Positions 25,661 to 34,317 of a stretch of 64,000 bases of DNA are shown one piece after another (position 1 is the first letter of the stretch; the number at the start of each line of letters is the position of its first letter). Below the pieces are notes generated by a model. The model saw nothing but the letters and a program-made list of their open reading frames with translations, did no database searches and was not told where the DNA came from. A program made the translations under genes and the position numbers. This stretch comes from Phyllobacterium zundukense (GTDB lineage Bacteria > Pseudomonadota > Alphaproteobacteria > Rhizobiales > Rhizobiaceae), in NCBI RefSeq assembly GCF_025452195.1, contig NZ_CP104973.1, forward strand, positions 62,001 to 126,000. The letters are read 5' to 3'.

Positions 25661-26531
25661 TCATGAGGGGATGGCGACCACCGTTCCGCGGGCCGGCTAC
25701 GATCCCAACTTCTTGGGTGTGGCCGTTTCCGAGCCCCGCCTGTCAACGGCCTTCAAGCGCGACGCTGTTAACTTCGGCCGCGCCCAGACCATCCCCTACA
25801 CACATTTCTCGGTGTGCCTCAGCGCCAAGCGGCGGATGGCGCGTTACGTCGCGTGGAATATCGACGGCGCGCGCATGGTGATTCTTCCACGGCGCGGCTT
25901 TGGCCTCGACCCTCGCATCGATGCCAAATACCAGCTCGGTGACGAACTCTATGTCGATAATCGCGTCGATCGTGGCCACATCGCCCGACGTGCCGATCTT
26001 TGTTGGGGGCCGGTGCCTGAAGCGGAGCAAGCCAACCGAGATTCGTTCTATTTCACCAACATCGCGCCCCAGCATGAGCGCTTCAATCAATCGTCGCGCA
26101 AAGGTTTGTGGGGCGAGCTCGAAAACCTCGTGTTCGAACAGGCCGACCTGAAGGATATCAAGCTATCTGTGCAGGGCGGACCGATATTTAGCAATGATGA
26201 CACACCCTATCGCGACGCGCTCGTTCCCCGCGCATTCTGGAAACTGATCGCCTATGTTGGAAGCGACAGCCGCCTGCGTTGCGCGGCCTTCATTCTGTCT
26301 CAGGAGAACCTATTGAGTGACCTTGAAACACTCGATCTTGACCCGTTGCGCATATATCAAATTTCGCTGGCGGAACTTGCTATAAAAACGGCATTGGACT
26401 TCAGCGCGTTAAATGCGGCGGACCTTACGGTCAATCCTGAACTGGTCACCCGGCCCGCCCGTCCTGAGGCCCTTATCGATCGCAAAAGCCCGATCACTGA
26501 AATTCACGCGCCGGGCGATATTCGCTTGTGA
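25656..26531 (+). CDS. DNA/RNA non-specific endonuclease (NUC family), 3' part of the protease-nuclease gene
   Basis: Read from a GTG at 25656 (291 residues) or an ATG at 25671. The NUC fold begins at GYDPNFLGV. Active-site motif DRGH at 105-108 gives the catalytic H108; the metal-binding asparagine region TNIAPQHERFNQ lies at 134-145, then WGELE. This is the Serratia-nuclease/EndoG family, which cuts DNA and RNA. The frame is open upstream without a start codon into the protease gene, consistent with an originally fused protein of about 630 residues. No signal peptide and no immunity gene are seen, so a regulated intracellular effector is one reading. Confidence 0.78.
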   Translation: MVHEGMATTVPRAGYDPNFLGVAVSEPRLSTAFKRDAVNFGRAQTIPYTHFSVCLSAKRRMARYVAWNIDGARMVILPRRGFGLDPRIDAKYQLGDELYVDNRVDRGHIARRADLCWGPVPEAEQANRDSFYFTNIAPQHERFNQSSRKGLWGELENLVFEQADLKDIKLSVQGGPIFSNDDTPYRDALVPRAFWKLIAYVGSDSRLRCAAFILSQENLLSDLETLDLDPLRIYQISLAELAIKTALDFSALNAADLTVNPELVTRPARPEALIDRKSPITEIHAPGDIRL

Positions 26532-27065
26532 TTGTCGACACCGGTTTGAAGCCTATCTCGATTCTCGGCATGAAGCTCGCATCCGCGTACCACTGTCAGG
26601 CTTTCAAGCCCATGAGAGGACGACACCATGATAGATTTAGCCACAGCAGGCTGATTGCGAAAACTGCCTGCGATGCGATCGGTGCATTCGACAAGATTTT
26701 CCGGGCTTTGCAGAAGTTATTGCGAAAAAGAACCTACCGCACCGAGTATAGCGCCTCCGGCTTTTGTTTATACCGACAGTTCGCAGGACATTGTCGCGAA
26801 GTCCCGGTCGCGGCAGATTTGAATGGATTGGCGTGCCGATGCTACAAAGTCGCGCTTCGGCGAGAACTCACACAGAGAACACGGGGGCGCGGTCTAGTGC
26901 TGAAAAAGGCGTAACGACGATGGGCTTTGGCCGTCCACGGCGCTTTGCGACATTCATCGCCCAGGCCTTCAGCCATGACCATTTCTTCACCCGGGCTGCT
27001 TCAAAAGCAGGAGCCGCATCATACACGCCGAAGAGAGAAGAACTGAAATCGGAACTTCAGGATTC
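26532..27065. other. Intergenic stretch, nothing firmly recognised
   Basis: 534 bases. An open frame of 128 codons (26528-26914) starts inside the nuclease gene and lacks a ribosome site and any recognised motif, so I do not call it. A GAGGACGACACC before ATG at 26628 leads to only 8 codons. No tRNA or repeat was seen. Confidence 0.45.
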
Positions 27066-27791
27066 TTATCGTCCGTGTTTCTGCCGCCAAGCGACAAAAT
27101 CGGCCTTGGGCTTTTCGCTGGTGGCCGGGTAAAGCCCGATGATCGTCGCACCGTTCATGATTTGCTCTGTGACAAAATCTTCATAGGCCGTCATCTCGAC
27201 CGTTTCGGCGGCAATCTCGTCCGCTAAATGTCGCGGGATGACGATGACACCTTCATTGTCCCCGACAAGTACATCGCCCGGAAAAACAGCGACATCGCCG
27301 CAACCGATAGGCACGTTGATATCGCAGGCCTGGTGATGGGTCAGGTTGGTTGGAGCCGAAGGACGATTGTGGTAGGCGTGAATGGTTAAATTGGCAATCT
27401 CAGGACTGTCGCGGAAGCCTCCGTCAGTAACCACACCTGCCACACCCCTCACTTGCAGCCTTGATATCAATATGGAGCCGGCCGAAGCTGCCCGGGCATC
27501 CTTGCGGCTATCCATCACCAGAACGGCTCCCTCCGGACATTGTTCTACCGCGGCGCGCTGCGGATGATTGGGGTCCTTGAAGACCTCGATCGTGTTAAGG
27601 TCTTCGCGGGCCGGTATGTAGCGCAACGTAAAGGCTTGCCCGACCATATTGGTCTGCTTTGCCGACAGCGGTCGCACATCTTGGATGAACTGGTTGCGCA
27701 GCCCACGCTTGAACAGCGCCGTCGCAATCGTTGGCGTGGCCACGCCAATCAGCTTTTTGCGCGCTTCCGCGCTTAGATCATAGTTTGTCAT
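27066..27791 (-). CDS. RraA-fold protein (HMG/CHA aldolase-like)
   Basis: 241 residues from the ATG at 27791, preceded by GAGGACAACG; the frame opens further up but inside the dehydratase gene. The RraA fold is shown by GVVTDGGFRDSPEI and GDVAVFPGDVLVGDNEGV, which carry the arginine and aspartates that bind the divalent metal and pyruvate-like substrate in HMG/CHA aldolases. RraA itself inhibits RNase E, but longer versions beside sugar-acid enzymes are usually aldolases or decarboxylases. It follows the IlvD/Edd gene by 16 bases, so it may cleave the 2-keto-3-deoxy acid made by that enzyme (inference). Confidence 0.82.
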   Translation of the reverse strand: MTNYDLSAEARKKLIGVATPTIATALFKRGLRNQFIQDVRPLSAKQTNMVGQAFTLRYIPAREDLNTIEVFKDPNHPQRAAVEQCPEGAVLVMDSRKDARAASAGSILISRLQVRGVAGVVTDGGFRDSPEIANLTIHAYHNRPSAPTNLTHHQACDINVPIGCGDVAVFPGDVLVGDNEGVIVIPRHLADEIAAETVEMTAYEDFVTEQIMNGATIIGLYPATSEKPKADFVAWRQKHGR

Positions 27792-27807
27792 TCGTTGTCC
27801 TCGGCTA

Positions 27808-29544
27808 TCAGTAGATATCTGGTTCGGGAGCGGATAGCCCAAAGCGTGTTTCGAGAAAGTCAAAATCCGCGCCTGTGTCGGCTTGGCCCACGTGTTTGGC
27901 GAACATCCATCCGTAGCCTCGGCCTGCCTTGTCTGCCGGTTTCCTCCATGCGGAGCGACGGCGTTCGATTTCATCGTCGTCCACCAGCATGTCGATCCTG
28001 CGCGCCTTCAGGTCGAGCCGCACCATGTCGCCCGTTTTCAGAAGAGCCAACGGGCCGCCGACATGCGATTCCGGCGAGACGTGCAGAACGCAGGCTCCAT
28101 AGCTGGTGCCGCTCATGCGAGCATCGGACAGACGCAGCATGTCACGATATCCCTTCTTGAGCAGGACCTTGGGCATTGGCAACATGCCCCATTCGGGCAT
28201 GCCCGGGCCGCCCTGAGGCCCGGCCCCGCGCAGCACCAGGACATGATCGGGCGTGACATCAAGATTTTCGTCGTCGATCGCCGCTTTCATCTCCGGGTAG
28301 CTGTCGAAGACCAAAGCCGGGCCTTGGTGTTGATGCAGTCTCGGATCACAGGCGGCGGGTTTTATAACTGCGCCTGTTGGCGCAAGGTTGCCTTTAACGA
28401 CAGCAAGCGAGCCTTCCTGAAAGACAGGATTGTCGAGGGAGCGGATGACATCATCGTTAAAGCATTTTGCCCCTTCCAGTGTTTCTCCAAGCGTTTGACC
28501 TGAGACTGTGAGCACCGAAAGGTCGAGCCTTGATGAGAGTTTTGCCATGAGCGCGCGCAGGCCGCCGGCGTAGTAAAAATCTTCCATCAGATAGGTATCG
28601 CCAGTTGGCCGGATGTTCGCGAGAACCGGGGTCGTGCGGCCTGCATGATCCAGATCGTCCATTGTCAGGTCGACACCAGCCCGGCGTGCCATGGCGACGA
28701 GGTGGACGATGGCATTGGTCGAGCAGCCGGTAGCCATGGCGACAGCCACGGCATTACCTACGGCTGCGCCGGTCAAAATCTTGCTCGGTACGAGGTCCTC
28801 CCAGACCATCTCGACAATCCGACGCCCCACGGCAGATGACATCCGGATATGATTGGAGTCGGCAGCGGGAATCGAGCTCGCACCCGGCAACGTCAAGCCC
28901 AAGGCTTCCGCGATCGCCGTCATGGTGCTTGCCGTGCCCATGGTCATGCAGTGTCCGTAAGACCGCGCAATACCCGCCTCGACCTCTACCCATTCGTCGG
29001 TCGACAGATTGCCCGCCCGCCGTTCATCCCAGAATTTCCAGGCATCCGAACCGGAACCCAAGGCTTTGCCACGATAATTGCCGCGCAGCATGGGGCCGGC
29101 CGGCAGATAGACCATAGGCAGGCCGGCACTCACAGCGCCCATCACCAAGCCCGGTGTGGTCTTGTCACATCCACCCATCAACACAGCGCCATCGGCAGGG
29201 TGGGAGCGCAGCAGCTCCTCGACTTCCATCGCCAGCATATTGCGATAGAGCATCGTCGTCGGCTTGACATAGCTCTCCGACAGAGAAAGCGCTGGTAATT
29301 CCAAGGGAAACCCACCCGCCTGGAGCACACCGCGCTTCACGTCCTCGACGCGGTGTTTAAAGTGTGCATGACAGGGGTTGGCATCCGACCAGGTATTGAG
29401 AATGGCAATGACAGGCTTTCCTGTCCATTCTTCCGGTGCGTATCCCATCTGCATTGTTCTGGAGCGATGACCCGAACTGCGCAGGTCGTCCGGAGCGAAC
29501 CAGCGGGCGCTTCTTAATGTTTCTGGAGTTTTTTTCATAGCCAT
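27808..29544 (-). CDS. IlvD/Edd family sugar-acid dehydratase (L-arabinonate dehydratase-like)
   Basis: 578 residues, the normal length for this family. Three iron-sulfur cysteines are in place: C58 in DANPCHAH, C126 in GGCDKTTPG and C199 in GHCMTMGTAS. The sequence MAMKKTPETLRSARWFAPDDL and the length fit L-arabinonate/D-xylonate-type dehydratases better than branched-chain IlvD or 6-phosphogluconate Edd. Such enzymes convert a sugar acid to the 2-keto-3-deoxy acid with a [2Fe-2S] cluster and Mg2+. It stands between a NitT/TauT-type importer and the RraA-fold gene. Exact substrate is uncertain. Confidence 0.88.
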   Translation of the reverse strand: MAMKKTPETLRSARWFAPDDLRSSGHRSRTMQMGYAPEEWTGKPVIAILNTWSDANPCHAHFKHRVEDVKRGVLQAGGFPLELPALSLSESYVKPTTMLYRNMLAMEVEELLRSHPADGAVLMGGCDKTTPGLVMGAVSAGLPMVYLPAGPMLRGNYRGKALGSGSDAWKFWDERRAGNLSTDEWVEVEAGIARSYGHCMTMGTASTMTAIAEALGLTLPGASSIPAADSNHIRMSSAVGRRIVEMVWEDLVPSKILTGAAVGNAVAVAMATGCSTNAIVHLVAMARRAGVDLTMDDLDHAGRTTPVLANIRPTGDTYLMEDFYYAGGLRALMAKLSSRLDLSVLTVSGQTLGETLEGAKCFNDDVIRSLDNPVFQEGSLAVVKGNLAPTGAVIKPAACDPRLHQHQGPALVFDSYPEMKAAIDDENLDVTPDHVLVLRGAGPQGGPGMPEWGMLPMPKVLLKKGYRDMLRLSDARMSGTSYGACVLHVSPESHVGGPLALLKTGDMVRLDLKARRIDMLVDDDEIERRRSAWRKPADKAGRGYGWMFAKHVGQADTGADFDFLETRFGLSAPEPDIY

Positions 29545-29587
29545 TGCTCAATTGGAAAATGCGACGGAGAAGGGAGCCTCAAACTGC

Positions 29588-30457
29588 TCATTCCTTCATT
29601 CCCCATTTCTGAATGGTGTGGCGTTCGATGGTCTGGAACACGAGGTTTTCAACAATAAGGCCGATGATGATCACGGTGAGAAGGCCGGCAAAGACCGCAG
29701 GAATGTCCAGTAGGTTGCGGTTCTCAAAGATGAACCAGCCGAGCCCGCCCTGCCCCGAAGAAACACCGAATACGAGTTCGGCTGCAATCAACGTACGCCA
29801 GGCGAATGCCCAGCCGATTTTCAAGCCGGTCAAGATCGACGGGAACGCAGCGGGAACGAGAATCCGCATAACATAGGATAAACCGGTCAATCCATAATTG
29901 CCTCCGACCATGCGTAGCGTTCGCGATACGCCAAGAAAGCCAGCATGGGTGTTGAGCGCCACCGCCCAAAGCACTGAATGGATAAGCACGAAGACAAGGC
30001 TGGAAGCGCCGAGCCCAAACCAGATCAAGGCAAGTGGCAGCAATGAGATCGCGGGTAGCGGATTGAACATCGCCGTCATTGTTTCCAAAAAATCGGTGCC
30101 GATCCGTGTGTTAATGGCAAGGATTGTCAAAATGGCTGCTAGCAAAGTCCCTGCCACATACCCCGTGATGAGAACCTGAAGCGTCGTCCAGATGCGCGAC
30201 GGCAATGTGCCGTCGACAAAACGATCATAAAGGGTGGTCAGCGTGTCGCTGAGCGTCGGGAAAAGCAGCGGATTGTCGAGATAGCTTGCATAGACCTGCC
30301 AAATGATGGCGAGGACAATAATCAGAACCGTCTTACGCACAGCGCTGATACCCAAGATCAATTCGAGGGAACCGAGCCTCTGTTCGACCTCGGCTACATT
30401 GGCATGCTGCCGGTTTGTCGTAACATCGGCTGCAAGAATGATTTGAGGACTTGTCAT
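29588..30457 (-). CDS. ABC importer permease (NitT/TauT/SsuC family)
   Basis: 289 residues from the ATG at 30457, which follows AGGGAGTGACG; upstream codons belong to the ATPase gene, which overlaps in the open frame. Six hydrophobic helices; the EAA loop region reads VSRTLRMVGGNYGLTGL and the family signature PLPAISLLPLALIWFGLG is clear. Partner of the ATPase immediately upstream. This family carries nitrate, taurine, sulfonates, pyrimidine precursors and some aromatic or organic acids. Confidence 0.9.
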   Translation of the reverse strand: MTSPQIILAADVTTNRQHANVAEVEQRLGSLELILGISAVRKTVLIIVLAIIWQVYASYLDNPLLFPTLSDTLTTLYDRFVDGTLPSRIWTTLQVLITGYVAGTLLAAILTILAINTRIGTDFLETMTAMFNPLPAISLLPLALIWFGLGASSLVFVLIHSVLWAVALNTHAGFLGVSRTLRMVGGNYGLTGLSYVMRILVPAAFPSILTGLKIGWAFAWRTLIAAELVFGVSSGQGGLGWFIFENRNLLDIPAVFAGLLTVIIIGLIVENLVFQTIERHTIQKWGMKE

Positions 30458-30462
30458 TATCG

Positions 30463-31296
30463 TCACTCCCTGTGGCCGGACTCGGAAAAGAGCAGATTGT
30501 GGATATCGCGTTCGAGCGCGGCGGCGCTGCCATCGTCCTGACGGGCGCAATCAACATCGATCACTTCAGCCTTCACGCGTCCTGGATGAGGCGACAACAG
30601 CAGAATGCGGTTTGAGACCTTGATGGCTTCAGCAATCGAATGTGTAACGAAAATGACCGTAAACCTGGTGTCTTCCCAAAGCTGCAGCAGTTCGTCCTGC
30701 ATCTGACGCCGGGTCAAAGCGTCGAGCGCCGCAAACGGCTCATCCATCAGCAAAATGTCGGGCTGCATGGCCATGCCTCGGGCGATCGCCACGCGTTGCT
30801 TCATGCCACCCGAAAGCGTGTGCGGATAACTGTCAATGGCGCGTGTCAGCTTTACCTTATCGATATACTCCTTGGCCCGTGCCTCCGCCTCCCTGCGCGG
30901 TAGTTTGCGCGTAACGATGAGCGGAAACATGACGTTTTCCAGTACAGTCTTCCAAGGCAAAAGCTGGTCGAACTCCTGAAATACCATCATACGATCGGCA
31001 CCAGGCTTTTTGACCGGACGTCCGTTGATATGAATTGATCCACTCACCGGGGCCATGTATCCGCCGATGGCTTTCAACAGCGTGGACTTGCCGCAACCGG
31101 ACGGACCGAGAAGAACAAAACGGTCGGATCGTTCGACAGAAAAACTGACGTCTTCCGTCGCGGTTATCAGCAGATTCGGGGTCTTGTAGCGGAGCGTCAC
31201 CTTGTCCACGGTGAGAAGCGACTTGGCCTCACTTGCCGCTTTGACGTCGGGAAGACCTGCTGTTGGATCTATTTTTTGCTGTATGGCCTGTAACAT
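30463..31296 (-). CDS. ABC importer ATP-binding protein (NitT/TauT/SsuB family)
   Basis: 277 residues from the ATG at 31296 (GGAGG 4 bases upstream); in-frame codons to 31410 run into the binding-protein gene. Walker A GPSGCGKST, Q-loop in MVFQEFDQLLPW, signature LSGGMKQR, Walker B ILLMDEPFAALD and switch FVTHSIAEAI are all intact. The stop lies 5 bases before the permease start. TauB/SsuB-type ATPases lack the long C-terminal domain, as here. Confidence 0.92.
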   Translation of the reverse strand: MLQAIQQKIDPTAGLPDVKAASEAKSLLTVDKVTLRYKTPNLLITATEDVSFSVERSDRFVLLGPSGCGKSTLLKAIGGYMAPVSGSIHINGRPVKKPGADRMMVFQEFDQLLPWKTVLENVMFPLIVTRKLPRREAEARAKEYIDKVKLTRAIDSYPHTLSGGMKQRVAIARGMAMQPDILLMDEPFAALDALTRRQMQDELLQLWEDTRFTVIFVTHSIAEAIKVSNRILLLSPHPGRVKAEVIDVDCARQDDGSAAALERDIHNLLFSESGHRE

Positions 31297-31361
31297 ATGG
31301 CCTCCATAGGATAGTCGGAAGACCCGGCATCTCTGCCAGGTCGTTGGCTCGTTGCCGACAG

Positions 31362-32363
31362 TTAGTTGCCTTTTAGATCGGCCGATTCTGGCAGATAATA
31401 GTCTGTCCATGCCGCAGGCATCGTCTTGAGCGTTCCGATCTTGTGCAGATGCGTTGCAAACTTCATCGTTCCCTGAGGATCGGTGCGAAACTCCATCATG
31501 TCCGGCTGTCCGAGGATTTTGACCAGGGTATTAAGATCGGTTTTGTCACCGGAAACCTGCTTGTAGGCGCTCAAGGCGTCTTTCGGGTTCTTCTTGATCA
31601 TGTCGATTGCCTGGACTGTGGCTTCGCGCACGGCCTTGATGATGACAGGATTTGCTTCGGCAAAAGCCGTTGTCGTGAAGAACGTCGCTTGAGTTAAAGG
31701 ACCGCCAATGATGTCCTTGGAATTAACCACGATGTGGTTGCCGGCATCCATCTCCAGATACTGGAACGGCGGTGCCGAGAAATGACTCGCCACCTCGTGG
31801 CTCTTGTTCGCCAGCGCCGCCATCGCATCGGGATGTCCGAGCTGCACCGTGTTCGGATCGAAATGCTTGAGGTCGCCGTCTCCGTACATCTGGCCTGCCG
31901 CCATTTGCAACAGGATCGCTTGCGTCGAAACGCCGACAGTCGGCACCGCAATCTTGTCGCTCGGACCGATGTCCTTCAGTGATTTGATCTCGGGGTCACG
32001 CGACACCATGATGACCGGCTGCGCCGAACTGGTTATGATCCCTTTTACCTTGCCGCGTGTTCTGTCCCACAGCAAAAGCAGGTTGCCCGTCCCGGTGTTG
32101 ACGATGTCGACATTCCCGGAAAGAAGCGCATCGGTTTGTGCGCCGCCGCCGCTGAAGGTGCGCCAATTGACGGTAACATCTTTGAGGCCATCCTCCGCGG
32201 CGTGCTTCTCAATGAGCTTTTGCGTTTCCATAACATGACTCGCCAGATAAAGGATGCCCGGCTGACGTGTTATGGATATATCCGTCTTCTCCTGGGCATA
32301 ACCAGCCGATCCTAGACCCAGAATGATGCCAAGCGCGGCAATGCCGCCCTGAAATAATCGCAT
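31362..32363 (-). CDS. ABC importer binding protein (NitT/TauT/SsuA family)
   Basis: 333 residues from the ATG at 32363, after GGGAGG; the frame extends upstream to 32432 without a better start. Sec signal peptide ends at about residue 22-23 (SAGYAQ). The NMT1/SsuA-type fold shows VNWRTFSGGGAQTDALLSGNVDIVNTG-like ligand segments. First gene of a five-gene unit (binding protein, ATPase, permease, IlvD/Edd, RraA), divergent from a GntR gene. Ligand could be a sugar acid, a sulfonate or an aromatic acid; sequence alone does not decide. Confidence 0.85.
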   Translation of the reverse strand: MRLFQGGIAALGIILGLGSAGYAQEKTDISITRQPGILYLASHVMETQKLIEKHAAEDGLKDVTVNWRTFSGGGAQTDALLSGNVDIVNTGTGNLLLLWDRTRGKVKGIITSSAQPVIMVSRDPEIKSLKDIGPSDKIAVPTVGVSTQAILLQMAAGQMYGDGDLKHFDPNTVQLGHPDAMAALANKSHEVASHFSAPPFQYLEMDAGNHIVVNSKDIIGGPLTQATFFTTTAFAEANPVIIKAVREATVQAIDMIKKNPKDALSAYKQVSGDKTDLNTLVKILGQPDMMEFRTDPQGTMKFATHLHKIGTLKTMPAAWTDYYLPESADLKGN

Positions 32364-32442
32364 ATTTTCCTCCCGATAATTCTCTGTGTCATTCGCATGG
32401 GGCGACGATCCTCCGACATCGCTTATTTCCATTAAAGCACTA

Positions 32443-32456
32443 ATACATCAGTGCAT
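32443..32456. promoter_or_regulatory. Possible GntR operator
   Basis: ATACATCAGTGCAT is an imperfect dyad (AT.CA....TG.AT) in the AT-rich gap between the divergent importer and GntR genes. The spacing resembles FCD-type GntR sites, but only one copy is seen and the symmetry is partial. Confidence 0.3.
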
Positions 32457-32480
32457 CAACTAAATAGTTATGGTACTGCA

Positions 32481-33203
32481 ATGGAGACAGACAACGAGAG
32501 AGCAGCAATCATGAGCGGCAGGGTGAAAAACAGCGTTCTGGACCGGACACGGCAGGTCGCCCATCAGATTCACGAGATATTGAGGGACCGCATTCTCTCT
32601 GTTGAGCTTGTGCCGGGAACAATTCTTTCCAGAGCTTCGCTTCAATTGGAGTTCGGCGTCAGTCAGACCCCAGTCCGGGACGCGCTTATGCGCCTGGAAG
32701 AAGAAGGCATCGTCGAAGTCTTTCCCCAATACGCGACGGTCGTGGCGAGGATCGATATTGATCACGCAAGGCAGGCGCAATTCCTCCGGCTTTCGATTGA
32801 ACTCGAAGCCGTTCGTCGCCTGACAGCCGAGTGCCCGGTCCAAACCGCAGCAGAACTCGAGGAAGTCCTCGCAAGACAACGGCAAGTTGCCACCCCGCAG
32901 ACGTATGATCTGTTCGATACTCTCGACAGGGACTTTCACCGCAAGATTTATGCGCGTGCGGGCATCCTTAACCTCTGGTCCACTGTCCGTAGGCAAAGTG
33001 TGCATCTTGACCGATTGCGCCGCCTCAATCTGCCTATGCCCGGCAAGATGCAAAATGTCCTTACGGATCACCAAGAGATTGTCAGTGCGATACTATCGGG
33101 ACGTCCGGAAGCCGCTGAGAGCGCCATGCGCAGACATTTATCTGGGACTCTATCCATCATCGATCTTATCAGCGACCAATTTCCGGATTATGTTCGCAAG
33201 TGA
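32481..33203 (+). CDS. GntR family regulator, FadR/FCD subfamily
   Basis: About 240 residues from the ATG at 32481; a GTG at 32451 and an ATG at 32511 are alternatives. N-terminal winged helix: VAHQIHEILRDRILSVEL then LQLEFGVSQTPVRDALMRLEEEG. The C-terminal FCD domain is all-helical, with metal/ligand histidines in FHRKIY, and DHQEIVSAI followed by AESAMRRHL. FCD regulators sense carboxylic or sugar acids, which agrees with the divergent transporter/dehydratase operon. Confidence 0.9.
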   Translation: METDNERAAIMSGRVKNSVLDRTRQVAHQIHEILRDRILSVELVPGTILSRASLQLEFGVSQTPVRDALMRLEEEGIVEVFPQYATVVARIDIDHARQAQFLRLSIELEAVRRLTAECPVQTAAELEEVLARQRQVATPQTYDLFDTLDRDFHRKIYARAGILNLWSTVRRQSVHLDRLRRLNLPMPGKMQNVLTDHQEIVSAILSGRPEAAESAMRRHLSGTLSIIDLISDQFPDYVRK

Positions 33204-33889
33204 ATAGCGTCAACTTTGATTTCGGTTGCGACCCTGTTCGAGACGAACGGGATGGAATTGCTGACTCCGTAGTCAGGGCAAGATTTTCTCAAACATAGAG
33301 CGTTCTGTTCGATAGCGATAACGACTGAAAAGTGTTCCTTTGAAAAGGCCTATAAAGGCGAATATTGAGCATTTTGAAATCCCGATTAAAAGCCGTTGTA
33401 TAGTACCCATTCAATGATCGCTTTGGAAAAGATAGGACTGCAAGCTGCTAGTTGTCCTCTTTCGTTCCGAATAATTATATGATTTGGCAAACAGGAATTA
33501 AAACCAGCAAAGAACGACGACTGCTTTGCGCCCAAGGTCGGCCGTTAAAGTGATCTTTGCCGTCGCCTGATAGCAGACGTTGCCGGAGACCACCTTGGAC
33601 ATCGTAGTCGCGCCAATTTTGGCACTCGCGCCGAACGCCGCGCAAGTTGTGAACCGGCCCTAGGTTGCCGCCTGGCATGGCCCCGGCGCTAGCCCGGGAG
33701 AACAGTCGGTTCATGCTTCGCCCAATAGATCGACTCGCCATTTCACAAGCCACCCATGATCAGTTTCCCGACCGCCAACTCGCTCGCGAAGCAGCCGCTG
33801 TATTTGGGCACGCTGTCGGGCATGTCTCATCGGCTACAAGGCTTCCAACCCGGCCGTGGCCAACCAGCCTCGCATGCCAATTGATCTCA
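33204..33889. other. Degenerate stretch, no intact gene
   Basis: Several short frames on both strands (about 33475-33753 on the reverse, 33665-33961 on the forward) have no ribosome site and no recognised domain. The base composition still looks coding-like, so this is probably decayed gene sequence continuous with the LacI relic to the right. Confidence 0.45.
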
Positions 33890-34085
33890 CCCGCGCCCAC
33901 TGATGTCTTCACTTGCGCAGAATGCGGCTGGACGCTACGGCCAGACTGGTTCGGGACATAGCCAAGCTCTTTCGCCGCGGACAATGGTAAGCATCCAGAG
34001 CGCATTCTCTTGAGATTTCGCATGTGCTTTCGCATTGCTTGAAATGCATCGTCACTCTGGATGAGCGGATTTTCATTTGGCTTTC
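33890..34085 (-). pseudogene. Decayed LacI-type regulator N-terminus
   Basis: On the reverse strand one frame reads AAKELGYVPNQSGRSVQ, which is the hinge-helix region that follows the HTH in LacI proteins. Just upstream a different frame reads ESTCEISRECALDA, matching the preceding stretch (VSxETRxRVLDA). So the HTH-hinge segment is present but split by a frameshift, and downstream of RSVQ the similarity fades. It lies upstream of and opposite to the RbsBAC-type importer, where a LacI regulator would be expected. The match is by eye. Confidence 0.5.
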
Positions 34086-34317
34086 ACGCTGAGATTTGGC
34101 GGTTTTCCAAGAGTAGTGCCTTCGCCATTCGAATGAATGCAATGATAATACTATATGATAATTCTATTTACTATTGAGAATCGGCTCATTACAGTCTCCG
34201 GGCTGAATGGTGGAACGCCTTTCACCCGTTGCCGGTAACCATAGGAGGTGGCCCGGCTTCGATCACCGATTGAAAACTCGGATCAACGACTGCGTTGAGC
34301 CAAATGGGAGGTTAGAC

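Noticed and set aside
25600..25680. Programmed -1 frameshift site in the protease-nuclease gene
   Set aside because: CCAAAAGAAG is present but does not fit the X-XXY-YYZ pattern in the protease frame, and no stable downstream stem was evident. A plain indel or coupled start is simpler.
26528..26914. 128-codon open frame after the nuclease gene
   Set aside because: No ribosome site, begins within the nuclease gene, and no motif was recognised. Kept as intergenic.
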